60,443 bases of DNA from Opitutia bacterium (GCA_947475065.1 CANJLB010000023.1:1-60443), one strand, 5' to 3'. Positions 1-9,666 are shown, numbered from the stretch's first letter. Translations and numbers: made by a program. Notes: generated from the sequence alone by a model not told the origin.

Positions 1-961
1 AGGGAGCCAAGCTCCCTCCCCTGCACCCCTCCCTAAAAATGGTTTGGCCTCCAAACCACAATCTCCTTGCCCTCATCTAACCCCAACCCACCCTAAAAAG
101 TGTAACCTATGTCCCCGGACAGAGTGTAACCTAGGTCCCCGTCAAACCGACGGCATGGGAGCGTGAGCCGGAGGGGGTCATGTTGTTATTGTTAATGTTT
201 CGGGCGGGGCGTCGGCGGCGAAGGGGAGCAGACTGTGTCGGACGCGGCGGGCGGTCGCCGCCGTGACCGCCGAGAGCGTCGTGATCTAGCCCCGCACGGC
301 CCGTGCAAGGCCCATGCACACCCCTGCTATCCACCGCCGCCACCCCCTGCATTCTTAAACGTCTGCGAATTCTTCCAAAACCTGACGGGAATTTACAATG
401 CACCGTCACGGGGCCTGCTGGGCATGGATGCGTTGCGCCGTCACCAGCAGTCGCTGGAGCTTTCCCTCCGGCGCAGCCTGCTGGCGGAGGATCTCACGGA
501 TGACCCGGCCCAGGCATGTCGGAGCTTGCGCGTACAGGCCCGCGCCCGGTTCAGCTGCCGGGCGTGGGCGTAGCGGCTTTGCCGCAGGAGCAGCTGCGGT
601 CCGCCCCGTGCGTATCTAAGGCCATCCGCCGTGCGCATCAAACCATCAAGCACCTCTGCTGGTTCCAAGTGGTGGAAACGCGGGGCAGCATCATCAAGGT
701 CAACGTCCACCAATGGTATGTGACCCTCAAGGTGGGCTTTGCGGTGGAAGCGTGAGCTCCTTGGCATCATGTCCGCTGCCACGGGGCTGAGGGCTGAATG
801 CAGGTGAGCACGCCAGATCGCCCGGCAGGCGGGCTTGATCTGGCAAGATATCAGGCGGCCGAAAATTTCGGCCTCGACACCCAAAGGCCGGGGCATACGC
901 CATGGTGTAACCGGCCAGTCAGGCTTAGCATGGACAGGCGAAAGATGACCATGGCTGTCAC
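1..961. other. Gene-poor left flank with IS-like end and hairpins
   Basis: No open frame here has recognisable domains. Several overlapping frames on both strands cover 130-1000, but none has a family motif I know. Visible structure: a 7-bp hairpin at 1-17 (AGGGAGC/GCTCCCT), two 20-nt direct repeats at 99-143 listed separately, a GGCGGTC/GACCGCC inverted repeat near 248-270, and a palindrome at 857-873 (GGCCGAAA/TTTCGGCC). The short frames may be the eroded body of a mobile element, but that is inference. Confidence 0.5.
99..143. repeat. Tandem IS-end-like repeats (TGTAACCTANGTCCCCG)
   Basis: Two copies of a ~20-nt sequence, AGTGTAACCTATGTCCCCGG and AGTGTAACCTAGGTCCCCGT, lie 24 nt apart. Multiple terminal repeats of this type, with a TGT-A-CCTATGTCCCCG core, are typical of IS21- and IS481-like element ends. 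No transposase is readable next to them, so this may be a solo or eroded end. The family assignment is from memory of such ends. Confidence 0.45.
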
Positions 962-2380
962 ATGAACCCCCTTCTCCTCCTTTGCTACTTTGCGACTTGG
1001 GTGGCAATTCCGCATCTCCTGCTGCTGAAGAAACGTCCCACCGCGACGCTGGCGTGGCTCTGGGCCATCCTGTTCGTGCCGTTTTTGGGCCCGTTGTTCT
1101 ATTTGCTTTTTGGCACCGATCGCCTGATGCGGCGGCGGCTCAAGCGGCGCGCGCTGTTTTCCTCCCGTCCGGCGGGCCGGGCCGTGCCGGACGGGGCGAC
1201 GGACGAAGCCACCGCCGCTCTGGTCGGAACGATCCCCGCGCGGGACCGCCGGTTCCTGCAGATGCTCTCGCGCATCAACCAGCTGCCGGTGTCCTCCGTG
1301 AACGAACTGCGGATTTTGCGCGACGCGGAGCAATTTTATCCGGCGCTGGAGCAAAGGATCCGGGAAGCCAAGGATCACATCCATTTTGAGTTCTATATCT
1401 GGCGAAACGATGAAACCGGGACACGATTCCTGCGGCTGCTGACGGAGGCCGCGCGGCGCGGCGTCACGGTGCGCCTGCTGCTCGACGGCGTCGGCTCGTT
1501 CGGGCTGTGGAACCGGCACTTTGCAGGGTTTCGGGCGGCCGGCGGACAGCTGGCCTGGTTCCAAGGGCTGGACCCGATGCGCCGCCGCTTTGTTTTAAAC
1601 CTGCGGAATCACCGCAAGCTGCAGCTCATTGACGGCGAGTTTGCCTACGTCGGAGGCATGAACATCGGCCGGGAATATGAGGGGCTGGATCCGGCGTATG
1701 GCCATTGGCGTGATGTGCAGGCCGAGGTCACGGGCGCGATTGTGCCGGAATTGCAGGAAGTCTTCGCCGACGACTGGTTTTTCGCCACGCGCCAAAAAAT
1801 CGTCCCCCCGCCGGCGCCACCTATGCGGGCCGTCCAACCCGTGCATATCATCCTGGGCGGGCCGGACCGGCCCAACGAGCCAGTGAGCAAATCCCTCGTC
1901 AGCCTGCTGCACGAGGCGACGTTGCGGGTGTGGATTGGCACCGGCTACTTCGTGCCCGACGACGTGCTGCTCTCGGCCCTCGCTCTGGCGGCGAACCGGG
2001 GAGTGGACGTGCGTCTGCTCGTGGCCGTGAAAAACATCCCGCTGGGCCTCGTGACGGTGGCGCACTCCTATTATGACGAGCTGCTGGCGGCCGGCGTGCG
2101 GATCTTCGAATACGCGGAAGGCGTCAACCACGCGAAGATTGCGCTGGCCGACGGGCAGTGGGGCATGGTCGGTTCGGCGAATTGCGACTATCGTTCGCTG
2201 CGTCTGAATTTCGAACTGAGCCTGCTGTTCCAGTCGTCGCAGCATAACGCCGTCCTGACGGACATTTTTGAGCATGATTTTGCGCATTGTCAGGAAATCA
2301 ACGCGGCGAAGTTTGCCCGCCGGCCGTTTCGTCAGAAACTGGCCGAAGCCGCGCTCCGTCCGCTCTCGCCGATACTGTGA
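962..2380 (+). CDS. cls: Cardiolipin synthase / phospholipase D family protein
   Basis: A 472-residue inner-membrane protein that should join two phosphatidylglycerols into cardiolipin. Two hydrophobic helices occupy residues ~3-21 and ~29-50, as in bacterial Cls. Two complete HKD motifs follow: H217-x-K219-x4-D224 with a GGMNIG tail, and H390-x-K392-x4-D397 with a GSANCDYRS tail. Length matches the family (~480). The start is the ATG at 962, because it opens directly into the first membrane helix. It is convergent with the methyltransferase downstream. A phosphatidylserine synthase-like PLD enzyme is less likely given the N-terminal helices. Confidence 0.93.
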   Translation: MNPLLLLCYFATWVAIPHLLLLKKRPTATLAWLWAILFVPFLGPLFYLLFGTDRLMRRRLKRRALFSSRPAGRAVPDGATDEATAALVGTIPARDRRFLQMLSRINQLPVSSVNELRILRDAEQFYPALEQRIREAKDHIHFEFYIWRNDETGTRFLRLLTEAARRGVTVRLLLDGVGSFGLWNRHFAGFRAAGGQLAWFQGLDPMRRRFVLNLRNHRKLQLIDGEFAYVGGMNIGREYEGLDPAYGHWRDVQAEVTGAIVPELQEVFADDWFFATRQKIVPPPAPPMRAVQPVHIILGGPDRPNEPVSKSLVSLLHEATLRVWIGTGYFVPDDVLLSALALAANRGVDVRLLVAVKNIPLGLVTVAHSYYDELLAAGVRIFEYAEGVNHAKIALADGQWGMVGSANCDYRSLRLNFELSLLFQSSQHNAVLTDIFEHDFAHCQEINAAKFARRPFRQKLAEAALRPLSPIL

Positions 2381-2425
2381 ACCTCGTCAAGGGAGCCGCC
2401 CGGTGGCCCCGGCCAGCGGCTGAAA

Positions 2426-3655
2426 TCATGCCTGCTGCAGCGGGAAATTCAGCCTGACGGCGAGATGCTGGGTCCGCACGCCATAGCATGCTGCCAACGA
2501 CCGCACATCAGCAGCACGGGCGGCGTCGCCGGGCGGATGGGAGCGGACGGCCGCGAGCATGAGATTTTTGGCGGTGTGCTCGGAGGAGATGAATTCAAAG
2601 GCTTTCACCCGGTAGCCCGCCCACTCGAGGAGCTGGGCGCGCAGGACGTCGGTGACGAATTCGGCCTGCCTTTCCAAAAAAATTCCGTGCCGGAATGCGC
2701 CGGCCAGCGCAGGCGGCGCGGTAAGCTGGGGGCGCAGTTCCTGGTGGCAGCAGGGTGCGACCACGAGCAGCCGTGCGCCGGCGGCGATGCCGTGTGCGAG
2801 CGCATCGTCCGTTGCGGTGTCGCAGGCGTGTAGCGCGAGAAGGACATCGGTCGAGCTGACGATGGTGGAAGCGGCGATCTGGCCGGCGGTGAAAGAGAGG
2901 TGGGGAAAATTGCCTTCATTTGCTACACGGTTGCAGAGCGCGACCAGCCCGGGCCGTTGCTCAATGCCCTGCACCGTCGCACGCGGGCCGAATTGCGCGG
3001 CGGCGGCGAAAGTAAGGTAGCCTTTGCCGCTGGCCATGTCGGTGACGCGCAACGGCTCGTCGGGCGTGAAGCCGGCCTCGACGACGAGATGCGCCAGCAG
3101 CTCGGAAAACTTCTGGATCTGGCGAAACTTGTCCGCCATGCCGGCGCGCGGCTGGCCGTGATCGTTGGTCACGCCAAGCGCACGCAGCCACGGGGCGTTG
3201 GCGGGGACGAGGTGAGCCTTCGGCTGGTCGTGCGCGGCTGGGCCGGGCGCCGGGGAGGAGTCCGCCCCGGCACGGGTGACGGTTTTGACCCGGAGGCGCG
3301 CCGTACCGTCGGGCTGGCCGGTGAACTGCGCGATCTGGCCGGGGGTGAACAGGTGCGCATCGAGGAAATCGCGGCCGATAAGCGGTTCCAGCAGCGCGAG
3401 AGCATCGGCGGGCGGAAAATTTTTCGTAAGATCATTCGTCGAGTGCCGCCAGACGAGCGAGAGCCGCGTGCCCGCCTGCAGTGTGACAAAGCGGGCGGAG
3501 AGATTTTCCAAGGTGGTGTCCGGACCGCGATGCCGGCCGAGCGTGAGCTTGGTTAGCGTCTGGTTGAGCACGGCGGTGTGCAGCAGGGCGAAGAAGCGGT
3601 CGCGGGCGTTGGCGTTCACCAGGAGAGAAAAATGCCCGGGCGGGGCAAAGTCCAT
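2426..3655 (-). CDS. SAM-dependent methyltransferase (Methyltransf_32-like)
   Basis: A 409-residue cytosolic protein. The C-terminal half is a Rossmann methyltransferase, with the glycine-rich SAM loop DMASGKGYL and a downstream ALHACDTATDDAL segment typical of the Methyltransf_32 / RrmJ-like group. The N-terminal ~150 residues form a separate domain that may bind RNA. The start is the ATG at 3655 (MDFAPPGHF), not the ATG eight codons upstream, because similar proteins open this way. The substrate is unknown; tRNA or rRNA is plausible. It ends 45 nt from the convergent cls. Confidence 0.75.
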   Translation of the reverse strand: MDFAPPGHFSLLVNANARDRFFALLHTAVLNQTLTKLTLGRHRGPDTTLENLSARFVTLQAGTRLSLVWRHSTNDLTKNFPPADALALLEPLIGRDFLDAHLFTPGQIAQFTGQPDGTARLRVKTVTRAGADSSPAPGPAAHDQPKAHLVPANAPWLRALGVTNDHGQPRAGMADKFRQIQKFSELLAHLVVEAGFTPDEPLRVTDMASGKGYLTFAAAAQFGPRATVQGIEQRPGLVALCNRVANEGNFPHLSFTAGQIAASTIVSSTDVLLALHACDTATDDALAHGIAAGARLLVVAPCCHQELRPQLTAPPALAGAFRHGIFLERQAEFVTDVLRAQLLEWAGYRVKAFEFISSEHTAKNLMLAAVRSHPPGDAARAADVRSLAACYGVRTQHLAVRLNFPLQQA

Positions 3656-3684
3656 CCTATGGTGGCGGCGGGCGAGCACAGGGC

Positions 3685-3714
3685 AGCCGGGAGGAAAAGC
3701 CTCCCTGGCTTTTT
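3685..3714 (+). terminator. Hairpin with T-run on the plus strand
   Basis: AGCCGGGAGG and CCTCCCTGGCT form a ~10-bp stem with one bulge and an AAAAG loop, followed by five T on the plus strand. No plus-strand gene precedes it, so its role as a terminator is doubtful. It lies between two minus-strand genes and may act on read-through or be a chance repeat. Confidence 0.3.
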
Positions 3715-3814
3715 ACACTAAGCACGCTTTCCGGGCCATGGGGCTGCCTTCGATCTTACGGTCAATCTCGTGGTCGCGGTCAGCCGGCGGGTTGCCATGG
3801 GCGGCCTTGAAGGT

Positions 3815-5797
3815 TCAGCCCTCGGCCCGGGTTTTGGCGTCGGTCTCGATCAGAGACTTGATCTGATCCAGCCCGGCCTTCACCTGCGCCTTCACCGCGG
3901 GCAAGGCAGCGGCGTCGCGCACGGGGGCATGGGCGAAGACGTAGAACTTCATCTTCGGCTCCGTGCCGGAGCCGCGGGCGGCGAAGCTCCAGCCGTTGGC
4001 CAGCGTCACGACATAAAAATCCTGGCGGGGAATTTTTTCGCCGTCGGCATCGAAGATATCCTGCCGGCCGAAGTCCTCGAACTTCGCCACGGCCACGCTG
4101 CCGAACGTGCGTGGCGGCACCGTGCGGTAGGTGTCGAGGATGCGTTTGATTTTCGCCGCGCCGCTCGCGCCCTCGTAGTAGAGGTTAATCACCCCTTCGA
4201 GGTAAAAGCCGTGGCGCACATAGAGCTCGTCGAGCTGCTCCGGGACGGTGAGGCCGCGCGCCTTCACGTTGGCGCAGAGCTCGGCGAACATCAGACATGC
4301 GGAGTTGCCGTCCTTGTCGCGGACGGCGTCGTTGGGCAGGTAGCCGTAGCTTTCCTCGCTGCCAAACGCGTAGAACGTGCTGTGCTGCTGGAGCAGGGCG
4401 GTGCGTTCGTGGGGCGGCGTGGAGTCGTAGTCAAAGCCCGCGTCCATCGCAGTGCGCAGCTGCTCCTCGTAGCGGCGGAGCTTGGCGGCGATCCACTTGA
4501 ACCCTGTGAGCGTGTTCACGACCTTCACGCCGTGGGCGCGCGCAATGGCGTCCTGCAACGGCGAGGTGACAAAGGTCTTGATCACAGCCACGCGGTCGGA
4601 GCCGGCGGCAGGGATCAGGCCCAGCTCTTTCATTTTTCCGAGACGGTAATCAATGAGCAGGGCACCGGTCTGGTTGCCCGTGAGCAGCTCCATTTTTCCG
4701 GCGCGGTTGCGCACGGCGACGCCCATCCGGTCGGCGTCGGGATCGGTGGCGAGGACGACGTCGCAGCCCTCGCGCTCGGCGAGGGCGACGGCGAGCGCGA
4801 GCGCCTCGGCGTTTTCAGGATTGGGCGACTTGACCGTGGGAAACCGACCGTCAAACGCGACCTGCTCAAGCACCTCCTGCACCTCGCAGCCCGCATGCAG
4901 CAGCAGCGGCACCGAGGCGACGCCGCCGGTGCCGTGGATGTTGGTGAAGGCGACGCGGAGACTGGTTTTTTTGAACACAGCGGGCGCGAGCACAGCCTGC
5001 GCGGCGACGGCGAGGTAGGCGTCGTCGGCCATGCGGCCGAGTGTGACGACCCGCGTGAGATTCTTATTAAGAAATGCCCCCAGCTCGCCGAGCGGCACGG
5101 CGTTGACGGCGGCGATGATGGCGCTGTCGTGCGGCGGCACGACCTGGGCGCCGTCGTCAAAGTAGGCCTTGAAGCCGTTGTCGTGCGGCGGATTGTGGCT
5201 GGCCGTGATGACGATGCCGGCGTGGGCGCCGAGGCAGCGCACCGTGTAGCTCAGCTGCGGGGTCGAGCGCGGGCCGTCGAAGATGAACGCCTCGCCGCCG
5301 AGCCGCGTCCACGCCGACGCGGCCAGCTCGCAAAAGTGCCGGGAGAAATGGCGGACATCGTGCGCGATGACGAACTTGGGCTGGGTGTGGTGACCGCCCG
5401 CAGCGAGATGCGCCTGCACGTGGCGGAACAGGCCGACCGTTGCGCGGATGACCGTGAAGTCGTTGAGCATGTTGCAGCCGGCGGCGGCGTACGCGGGCGC
5501 GCCGGGAGTGAGCACGCCAAACCCGTCGAGCGTGCCTCCCTCATCCGGCGGCCCGCGCTCGGCGGCGGTCGTGATCACCCCGATGGTGCGGCCGCGCATC
5601 CCGCCGGTGCCGAACTCGAGGTAGCGGTAAAAGCGGTCATTCAGCTCGCCCCAGGACCTTTTTGCGACGAGCTCGCTGATGCTCGCCTCGACCCAGGCCG
5701 GCAGCTTGGCGGAGAGCCACGCGGCGAGGTTATCGGCAGAGGCGGGGAGGAGCTGGCCGGCTGTGGCGGCGGAGCGGATGCGGTCGAGCGTGGTCAT
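3815..5797 (-). CDS. Phosphoglucomutase/phosphomannomutase (alpha-D-phosphohexomutase)
   Basis: A 660-residue cytosolic enzyme interconverting hexose 1- and 6-phosphates. Phosphoserine loop: TASHNP with S200. Metal loop: DPDADRMG (D352, D354, D356). Sugar-binding GNQTG and C-terminal phosphate-binding RGSGTEPK are present. The N-terminal EFGTGGMRG is typical of the longer PGM2-like phospho-sugar mutases. It lies 92 nt downstream of a UDP-sugar pyrophosphorylase on the same strand, so the pair plausibly makes a sugar-1-phosphate and then activates it to a UDP-sugar. Substrate preference (glucose, mannose or glucosamine) cannot be read. Confidence 0.92.
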   Translation of the reverse strand: MTTLDRIRSAATAGQLLPASADNLAAWLSAKLPAWVEASISELVAKRSWGELNDRFYRYLEFGTGGMRGRTIGVITTAAERGPPDEGGTLDGFGVLTPGAPAYAAAGCNMLNDFTVIRATVGLFRHVQAHLAAGGHHTQPKFVIAHDVRHFSRHFCELAASAWTRLGGEAFIFDGPRSTPQLSYTVRCLGAHAGIVITASHNPPHDNGFKAYFDDGAQVVPPHDSAIIAAVNAVPLGELGAFLNKNLTRVVTLGRMADDAYLAVAAQAVLAPAVFKKTSLRVAFTNIHGTGGVASVPLLLHAGCEVQEVLEQVAFDGRFPTVKSPNPENAEALALAVALAEREGCDVVLATDPDADRMGVAVRNRAGKMELLTGNQTGALLIDYRLGKMKELGLIPAAGSDRVAVIKTFVTSPLQDAIARAHGVKVVNTLTGFKWIAAKLRRYEEQLRTAMDAGFDYDSTPPHERTALLQQHSTFYAFGSEESYGYLPNDAVRDKDGNSACLMFAELCANVKARGLTVPEQLDELYVRHGFYLEGVINLYYEGASGAAKIKRILDTYRTVPPRTFGSVAVAKFEDFGRQDIFDADGEKIPRQDFYVVTLANGWSFAARGSGTEPKMKFYVFAHAPVRDAAALPAVKAQVKAGLDQIKSLIETDAKTRAEG

Positions 5798-5889
5798 CGG
5801 CGAATGCCCTTAGCTTGGTGCAAAAAATGTGCAGGGTGCAAAGAAAACTTTTGAGCATTTGAGCCCGTGACGACCTGAGAAGGGGGTGA

Positions 5890-7323
5890 TCATTCCAGAT
5901 AAAGCCCGTCGTGCACGACCGGTTTGGAGGGGAGCTTTTGCCACGACGCGGCGAACGTCTCCTCGTCCGTGCCAAAAAGCGGCGAGACCTCGAGGGCGAA
6001 AGGTGGCAGACCCGTGGCGTCAGTTTCAATGCCGACACCGGCGGCGTGCAGCCAGCGGGCGGACTGCCGGAGCTGGTCGGCGCGGCAGGTGGCGGGGGAG
6101 TCCGCCCCGTCGGCATTTTTGACCGGCGAGAAATCGTCGGCGCGTCTCGTCTCGATGACCACGGGATTTTTGGCGAAGGGCAGCGCGTCAAAGACAAACA
6201 TCTCGAACTTCACGCCGTTTTCCTTCTCCGGCTTCACCGGGCGGCCGGCGGCGTCGAGCGTGGGGACCTTTTTGTCGGCGCGGTGAAACGGCAGCGCATG
6301 GTCGCCGCCGCGCGCCATTCGCCGGACGAACTCGCGGTCGAGCAGATGGATCGCGATGCTGCCCGCACGGTAGCGGAGCGTGCCGTCGGCCTCGCGCTCG
6401 AAGATTTTTTCCCGTTTCATCTGCGGTTCGGAGTATTCGATGACGACGGTCTTCCCGCCGAGCGTGCAAAAATGGCCGACCTTTTCCTCAGGGCCGGTCT
6501 TAGTCACCATCTTGCTCGACATCTCGGAGCCACGCCGCAGATGCCAGCCGATGAACTCGGGGTCGAGGCAGCGCACCAGCGGATTGTCCACCTGGAAGTA
6601 GCTGATGGTGTCCGCGCCTTCGCGCGCCATGAGGTCGAGCGCGCCGCTGCGGTCGAGCACGCGCAGCGAGCCGCCATGGCCGTCGGGTGAGAGCGCGATG
6701 GCGTCGGGCGCCTCGAGCAGGATTTTGCCGTCGAGGCCGACCGCCGGCATCCGGCCCTGCCGGATAAAATTCACGCGGGCCGGGTCGAGGTCGAAAAACC
6801 GGTGCTCCGTAAAAAACGCCTCGGTCGCCGTGTGGTTGGCGTGGTTCGTCATGACGAACCAGCGGGGTGTGCGGCCAAACTGCCGTCCGGTGGCGAGAAT
6901 TTTTTCGGCAAAGACCTGGAAGAGCGGCTTTCGCCTTACCGGTGTGACCGGAAACGTTCCCTTCGGCCCGTCGTAACCGAGGCGGGTGCCTTGTCCGCCC
7001 GCGACGGTGAAGGCCGCCACGCGCCCGGCGCGCAGGGCTCCTTCGCCGGCCGTGCGGGCGGTGGCCCAGGCGGCACGGTCGCCGCCGTTTTCCGGGAGCG
7101 GCTCAAACGGTGCGGGCGCGAGGCCCTCGAGACTGGCTGTCGCGTCGCGGTCAGCGGCGAGCAGCGTGCGGTTGAGCCGTGCAATTTCGTCGAGATCAAT
7201 TTCCGCAGCCTGCTCAAGCAGGCGCGCCTGCGCGTCCGGGGCGAGCCGGGCGAAGAAGGCGAAGACCTGCCCCTGTCCGTGGCGGTCAAAGGCGGCGATG
7301 AGCGGATGTGGCGATACGGCCAT
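5890..7323 (-). CDS. UDP-sugar pyrophosphorylase (UDPGP family)
   Basis: A 477-residue cytosolic nucleotidyltransferase forming a UDP-sugar from UTP and a sugar 1-phosphate. The UTP-binding loop AGGQGTRLG lies at ~108-116, followed by the GPKG..PV segment. QVDNPLVRCLDPEFIG and the region with SEMSSKMV match the UDP-N-acetylhexosamine pyrophosphorylase branch more closely than the plain glucose branch. The start is the ATG at 7323 (MAVSPHPL); a longer frame reaching 7524 would run into murJ. First gene of a likely two-gene operon with the phosphohexomutase. Confidence 0.88.
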   Translation of the reverse strand: MAVSPHPLIAAFDRHGQGQVFAFFARLAPDAQARLLEQAAEIDLDEIARLNRTLLAADRDATASLEGLAPAPFEPLPENGGDRAAWATARTAGEGALRAGRVAAFTVAGGQGTRLGYDGPKGTFPVTPVRRKPLFQVFAEKILATGRQFGRTPRWFVMTNHANHTATEAFFTEHRFFDLDPARVNFIRQGRMPAVGLDGKILLEAPDAIALSPDGHGGSLRVLDRSGALDLMAREGADTISYFQVDNPLVRCLDPEFIGWHLRRGSEMSSKMVTKTGPEEKVGHFCTLGGKTVVIEYSEPQMKREKIFEREADGTLRYRAGSIAIHLLDREFVRRMARGGDHALPFHRADKKVPTLDAAGRPVKPEKENGVKFEMFVFDALPFAKNPVVIETRRADDFSPVKNADGADSPATCRADQLRQSARWLHAAGVGIETDATGLPPFALEVSPLFGTDEETFAASWQKLPSKPVVHDGLYLE

Positions 7324-7503
7324 GGGCGTGAGCGTGGGCGGGCACACCTGCGCGGCAACGCTGTTTTTGCCCGAACGGTGCGATCCGGCTGTCTTTAACA
7401 CGTTTGTCACGCTACGACCGGTCCGGCGACGTCGCCCCGGTTCGTCGGGGAGGTGCCCCGCCAATCGGCTTGCCAACGTGCGCTGCCCGGCGGACAACGG
7501 CAC
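7324..7503. promoter_or_regulatory. Divergent intergenic region between UDPGP gene and murJ
   Basis: 180 bp separating two divergent start codons (ATG at 7323 minus, GTG at 7504 plus). Both promoters must lie here or within the adjacent coding sequence. No clear sigma70 boxes or operator palindrome could be picked out by eye. Confidence 0.4.
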
Positions 7504-9051
7504 GTGTCGAAGCACCTCAAGCATATTGGCGTCGTCTCACTGCTAACCGTGGTGTCGCGCGTGCTCGGGATGGTGCGCGACCAGCTTGGCGCGGCGGTGT
7601 TTGGCGCGAGCGTGCTGAACTCGGCGTTTCTCACCGCGTTCCGGCTGCCCAACCTTTTCCGCCGGCTGCTGGGCGAGGGCTCGCTCACGGCGGCATTTCT
7701 CCCGACGTTGCAGGAGGAGTTGCACGTGCGGGGACCGGCGGCCGCATTTGCCCTGCTTAACCAGGTCGTAAGCTGGCTCGTAGCCGTCACCGGTGGTCTG
7801 ACGGTGGTGGCGATGCTGCTGTTCAGCCAGTCGCGGCTGGTGGGCGACACGGGCGACCGGTGGCATCTGGTCGCCGACCTGAGCGTTTGGTTGTTTCCCT
7901 ATCTGGCGCTGGTGTGTGTGGCGGCGGCGTTCAACGCCACGCTCAATGTCCTGCAGCGGTTCACCGAACCGGCGCTCTCGCCCATCTGGCTTAACCTTTG
8001 CATGATTTTCTCGCTCGGCGGCGCCGGGCTGCACTGGGCGCAGACCGACCTCGGGAAAATCCACTGGCTGTGTGCGGGCGTGCTCGCCGGCGGATTTTTG
8101 CAGATGGCCGTGCCGGCGGCCGTGCTGATGCGCGCGGGCTGGCGGCCGCGTGCCGACTTTGTGCTCTCGCCGCGGGTGCGCGAGATCGCCCGCCTGATGA
8201 CCCCGGGTTTTTTCGGCACGGCGATCTATCAGGTGAACATTTTCGTCGCCAGCCTGCTCGCCTACGGGCTCAACGAGTCGGCCGGCACGCTGCTGTTTTA
8301 CGCGAACCGGCTCATGGAGCTGCCCATCGGCGTGTTCGCCATCGCGGTCTCGACGGTCGTCTATCCGCTCCTCGCGCGCCATGCGGCGGAGCAAAAGTTT
8401 ACCGACATGGCGGCGGACTTCAGGCGGGGGGTGCGGCTCATTTTGGTCCTCAACATCCCCGCGGCCGCCGGCCTGGCACTGCTGAGCGGACCGATCGTGC
8501 GGCTGCTCTACCGGCATGGCAATTTCACGGCATCCGACGCCGCCGCGATGACACCGCTGCTCGCACTCTTCGCCATCGGGCTGCCGTTTTATTCCATCAC
8601 GAGCCTGACTGTGCGCGCTTTTTACGCGGTGAAGGACACGGTCACGCCGGTGCGCGTCGCGCTGGTTGATTTTGCAGTCAACCTCGTCCTCAGCATTGCG
8701 CTCATGGGCTGGCTCGGCGCGGCGGGTCTGGTGCTGGCCAGCACCGTGGCCATCGTCGTGCAGGCCGTGCTGCTCCAGCGTGCCCTTGTCCGTCGGCTTC
8801 CAGCGATGACCCTGGCACCGCTCTGGCCGGACGTGCTCAAGGTGGTTGCCGCCACTTTCGGCATGGGCGTCGTGGTGTGGGGCGGCTGGCGGCTCATCTC
8901 GGCGGCGGTGCCGGACCGTTTGGGTGACATGGTGACGGTCGGCGGCCTCATTCCGCTCGCCGTGCTGGCCTATGCCGGTCTGCTCAAGTTGCTGCGGGTC
9001 GAGGAGTACGAGATGCTGAAGTCGCTGCTGTGGAAAAAGCGGAGCGGATGA
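7504..9051 (+). CDS. murJ: Lipid II flippase MurJ
   Basis: A 515-residue polytopic inner-membrane protein of the MVF/MOP superfamily that moves lipid II across the membrane for peptidoglycan synthesis. The N-terminal HIGVVSLLTVVSRVLGMVRD and the following AFRLPNLFRRLLGEGSLTAAFLP are hallmark MurJ sequences, including the conserved R-D and GEG motifs. About 14 hydrophobic helices are spread evenly to residue ~510. The start is taken as GTG at 7504 (V-SKHLKHIG). An in-frame ATG at 7453 would add 17 arginine-rich residues not expected in the family. Convergent with the DUF218 gene. Confidence 0.93.
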   Translation: MSKHLKHIGVVSLLTVVSRVLGMVRDQLGAAVFGASVLNSAFLTAFRLPNLFRRLLGEGSLTAAFLPTLQEELHVRGPAAAFALLNQVVSWLVAVTGGLTVVAMLLFSQSRLVGDTGDRWHLVADLSVWLFPYLALVCVAAAFNATLNVLQRFTEPALSPIWLNLCMIFSLGGAGLHWAQTDLGKIHWLCAGVLAGGFLQMAVPAAVLMRAGWRPRADFVLSPRVREIARLMTPGFFGTAIYQVNIFVASLLAYGLNESAGTLLFYANRLMELPIGVFAIAVSTVVYPLLARHAAEQKFTDMAADFRRGVRLILVLNIPAAAGLALLSGPIVRLLYRHGNFTASDAAAMTPLLALFAIGLPFYSITSLTVRAFYAVKDTVTPVRVALVDFAVNLVLSIALMGWLGAAGLVLASTVAIVVQAVLLQRALVRRLPAMTLAPLWPDVLKVVAATFGMGVVVWGGWRLISAAVPDRLGDMVTVGGLIPLAVLAYAGLLKLLRVEEYEMLKSLLWKKRSG

Positions 9052-9069
9052 GCTTGCGGCCGACTTCGT

Positions 9070-9666
9070 TCAACTTCCCGTGATCAGATAGATGTGATAC
9101 AGATAGAGTTCCCGGAAAAAGAAACCAAGCCGGGCCGGCAGCGAACGATAGCGGCTGGTCGGGGTGGGGGAGGTGACCGCCGTGATTTTCAAATCTGCGG
9201 CCATTGCCGACGCGCGTTTCAAATGCAGCGGATCGCTGACCAGAATGGCGGATTGGAGAGACTTGGCTTGCATGATGGTTTTCGCGGCCATCAGATTGCC
9301 GAAGGTGCTGCGGGAGTACGTTTCGATGAGAATGGCGGCGGCTGGCACGCCATGAGCCATGGCAAATTTTCGGGCGACTTCGGATTCCGCCATCTCCGCG
9401 CCGGTTCCGTGGCCGCCGGTGAACAACAGCCAGCGTACCGTTCCATCCTGATAAAGAGTGATGGCGTGGCGGATGCGCTCCTCCAGCACGGGAGAGGGCT
9501 TGGGGCCATAGGCGGCGGCACCCAGCACGATGGCACAGTCGGAAGGCCGGGCCTGATCATGCCAGCCGCCCTGGACAATCATGCCGCCCACGAACGCCAG
9601 CCATCCGAGCAGGGCGATCACGGAGGTGAGGAGCCAACGGGAGAGGCGGATTTTCCTGCGCGGCAT
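9070..9666 (-). CDS. DUF218 / YdcF-SanA-like membrane protein
   Basis: 198 residues: one N-terminal membrane helix at ~12-33 (WLLTSVIALLGWLAFVGGMI), then a DUF218 domain. Conserved pieces are the IVLGAA entry strand, FTGGHGTG, SEVARKFA, ETYSRSTFGN and VSDPLHLKRA. Family members (SanA, YdcF, ElyC) sit in the inner membrane with the domain outside and are linked to envelope integrity and polyprenyl-phosphate use. The exact reaction is not established. It lies 18 nt from the convergent murJ end; the two may be functionally related through cell-wall synthesis, but this is inference. Confidence 0.85.
   Translation of the reverse strand: MPRRKIRLSRWLLTSVIALLGWLAFVGGMIVQGGWHDQARPSDCAIVLGAAAYGPKPSPVLEERIRHAITLYQDGTVRWLLFTGGHGTGAEMAESEVARKFAMAHGVPAAAILIETYSRSTFGNLMAAKTIMQAKSLQSAILVSDPLHLKRASAMAADLKITAVTSPTPTSRYRSLPARLGFFFRELYLYHIYLITGS

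Noticed and set aside
441-1007. A 188-codon minus-strand frame upstream of cls
   Set aside because: Overlaps the cls start and shows no recognisable domain. It could be an eroded transposase, but I cannot support that.
2900-3556. A 218-codon plus-strand frame inside the methyltransferase gene
   Set aside because: Antisense to the SAM-binding domain; no known fold.
3770-5854. A 694-codon open frame on the plus strand across the phosphohexomutase gene
   Set aside because: It is antisense to a clear phosphohexomutase; its product is low-complexity and arginine/glycine/histidine-rich, a by-product of GC-rich third positions.
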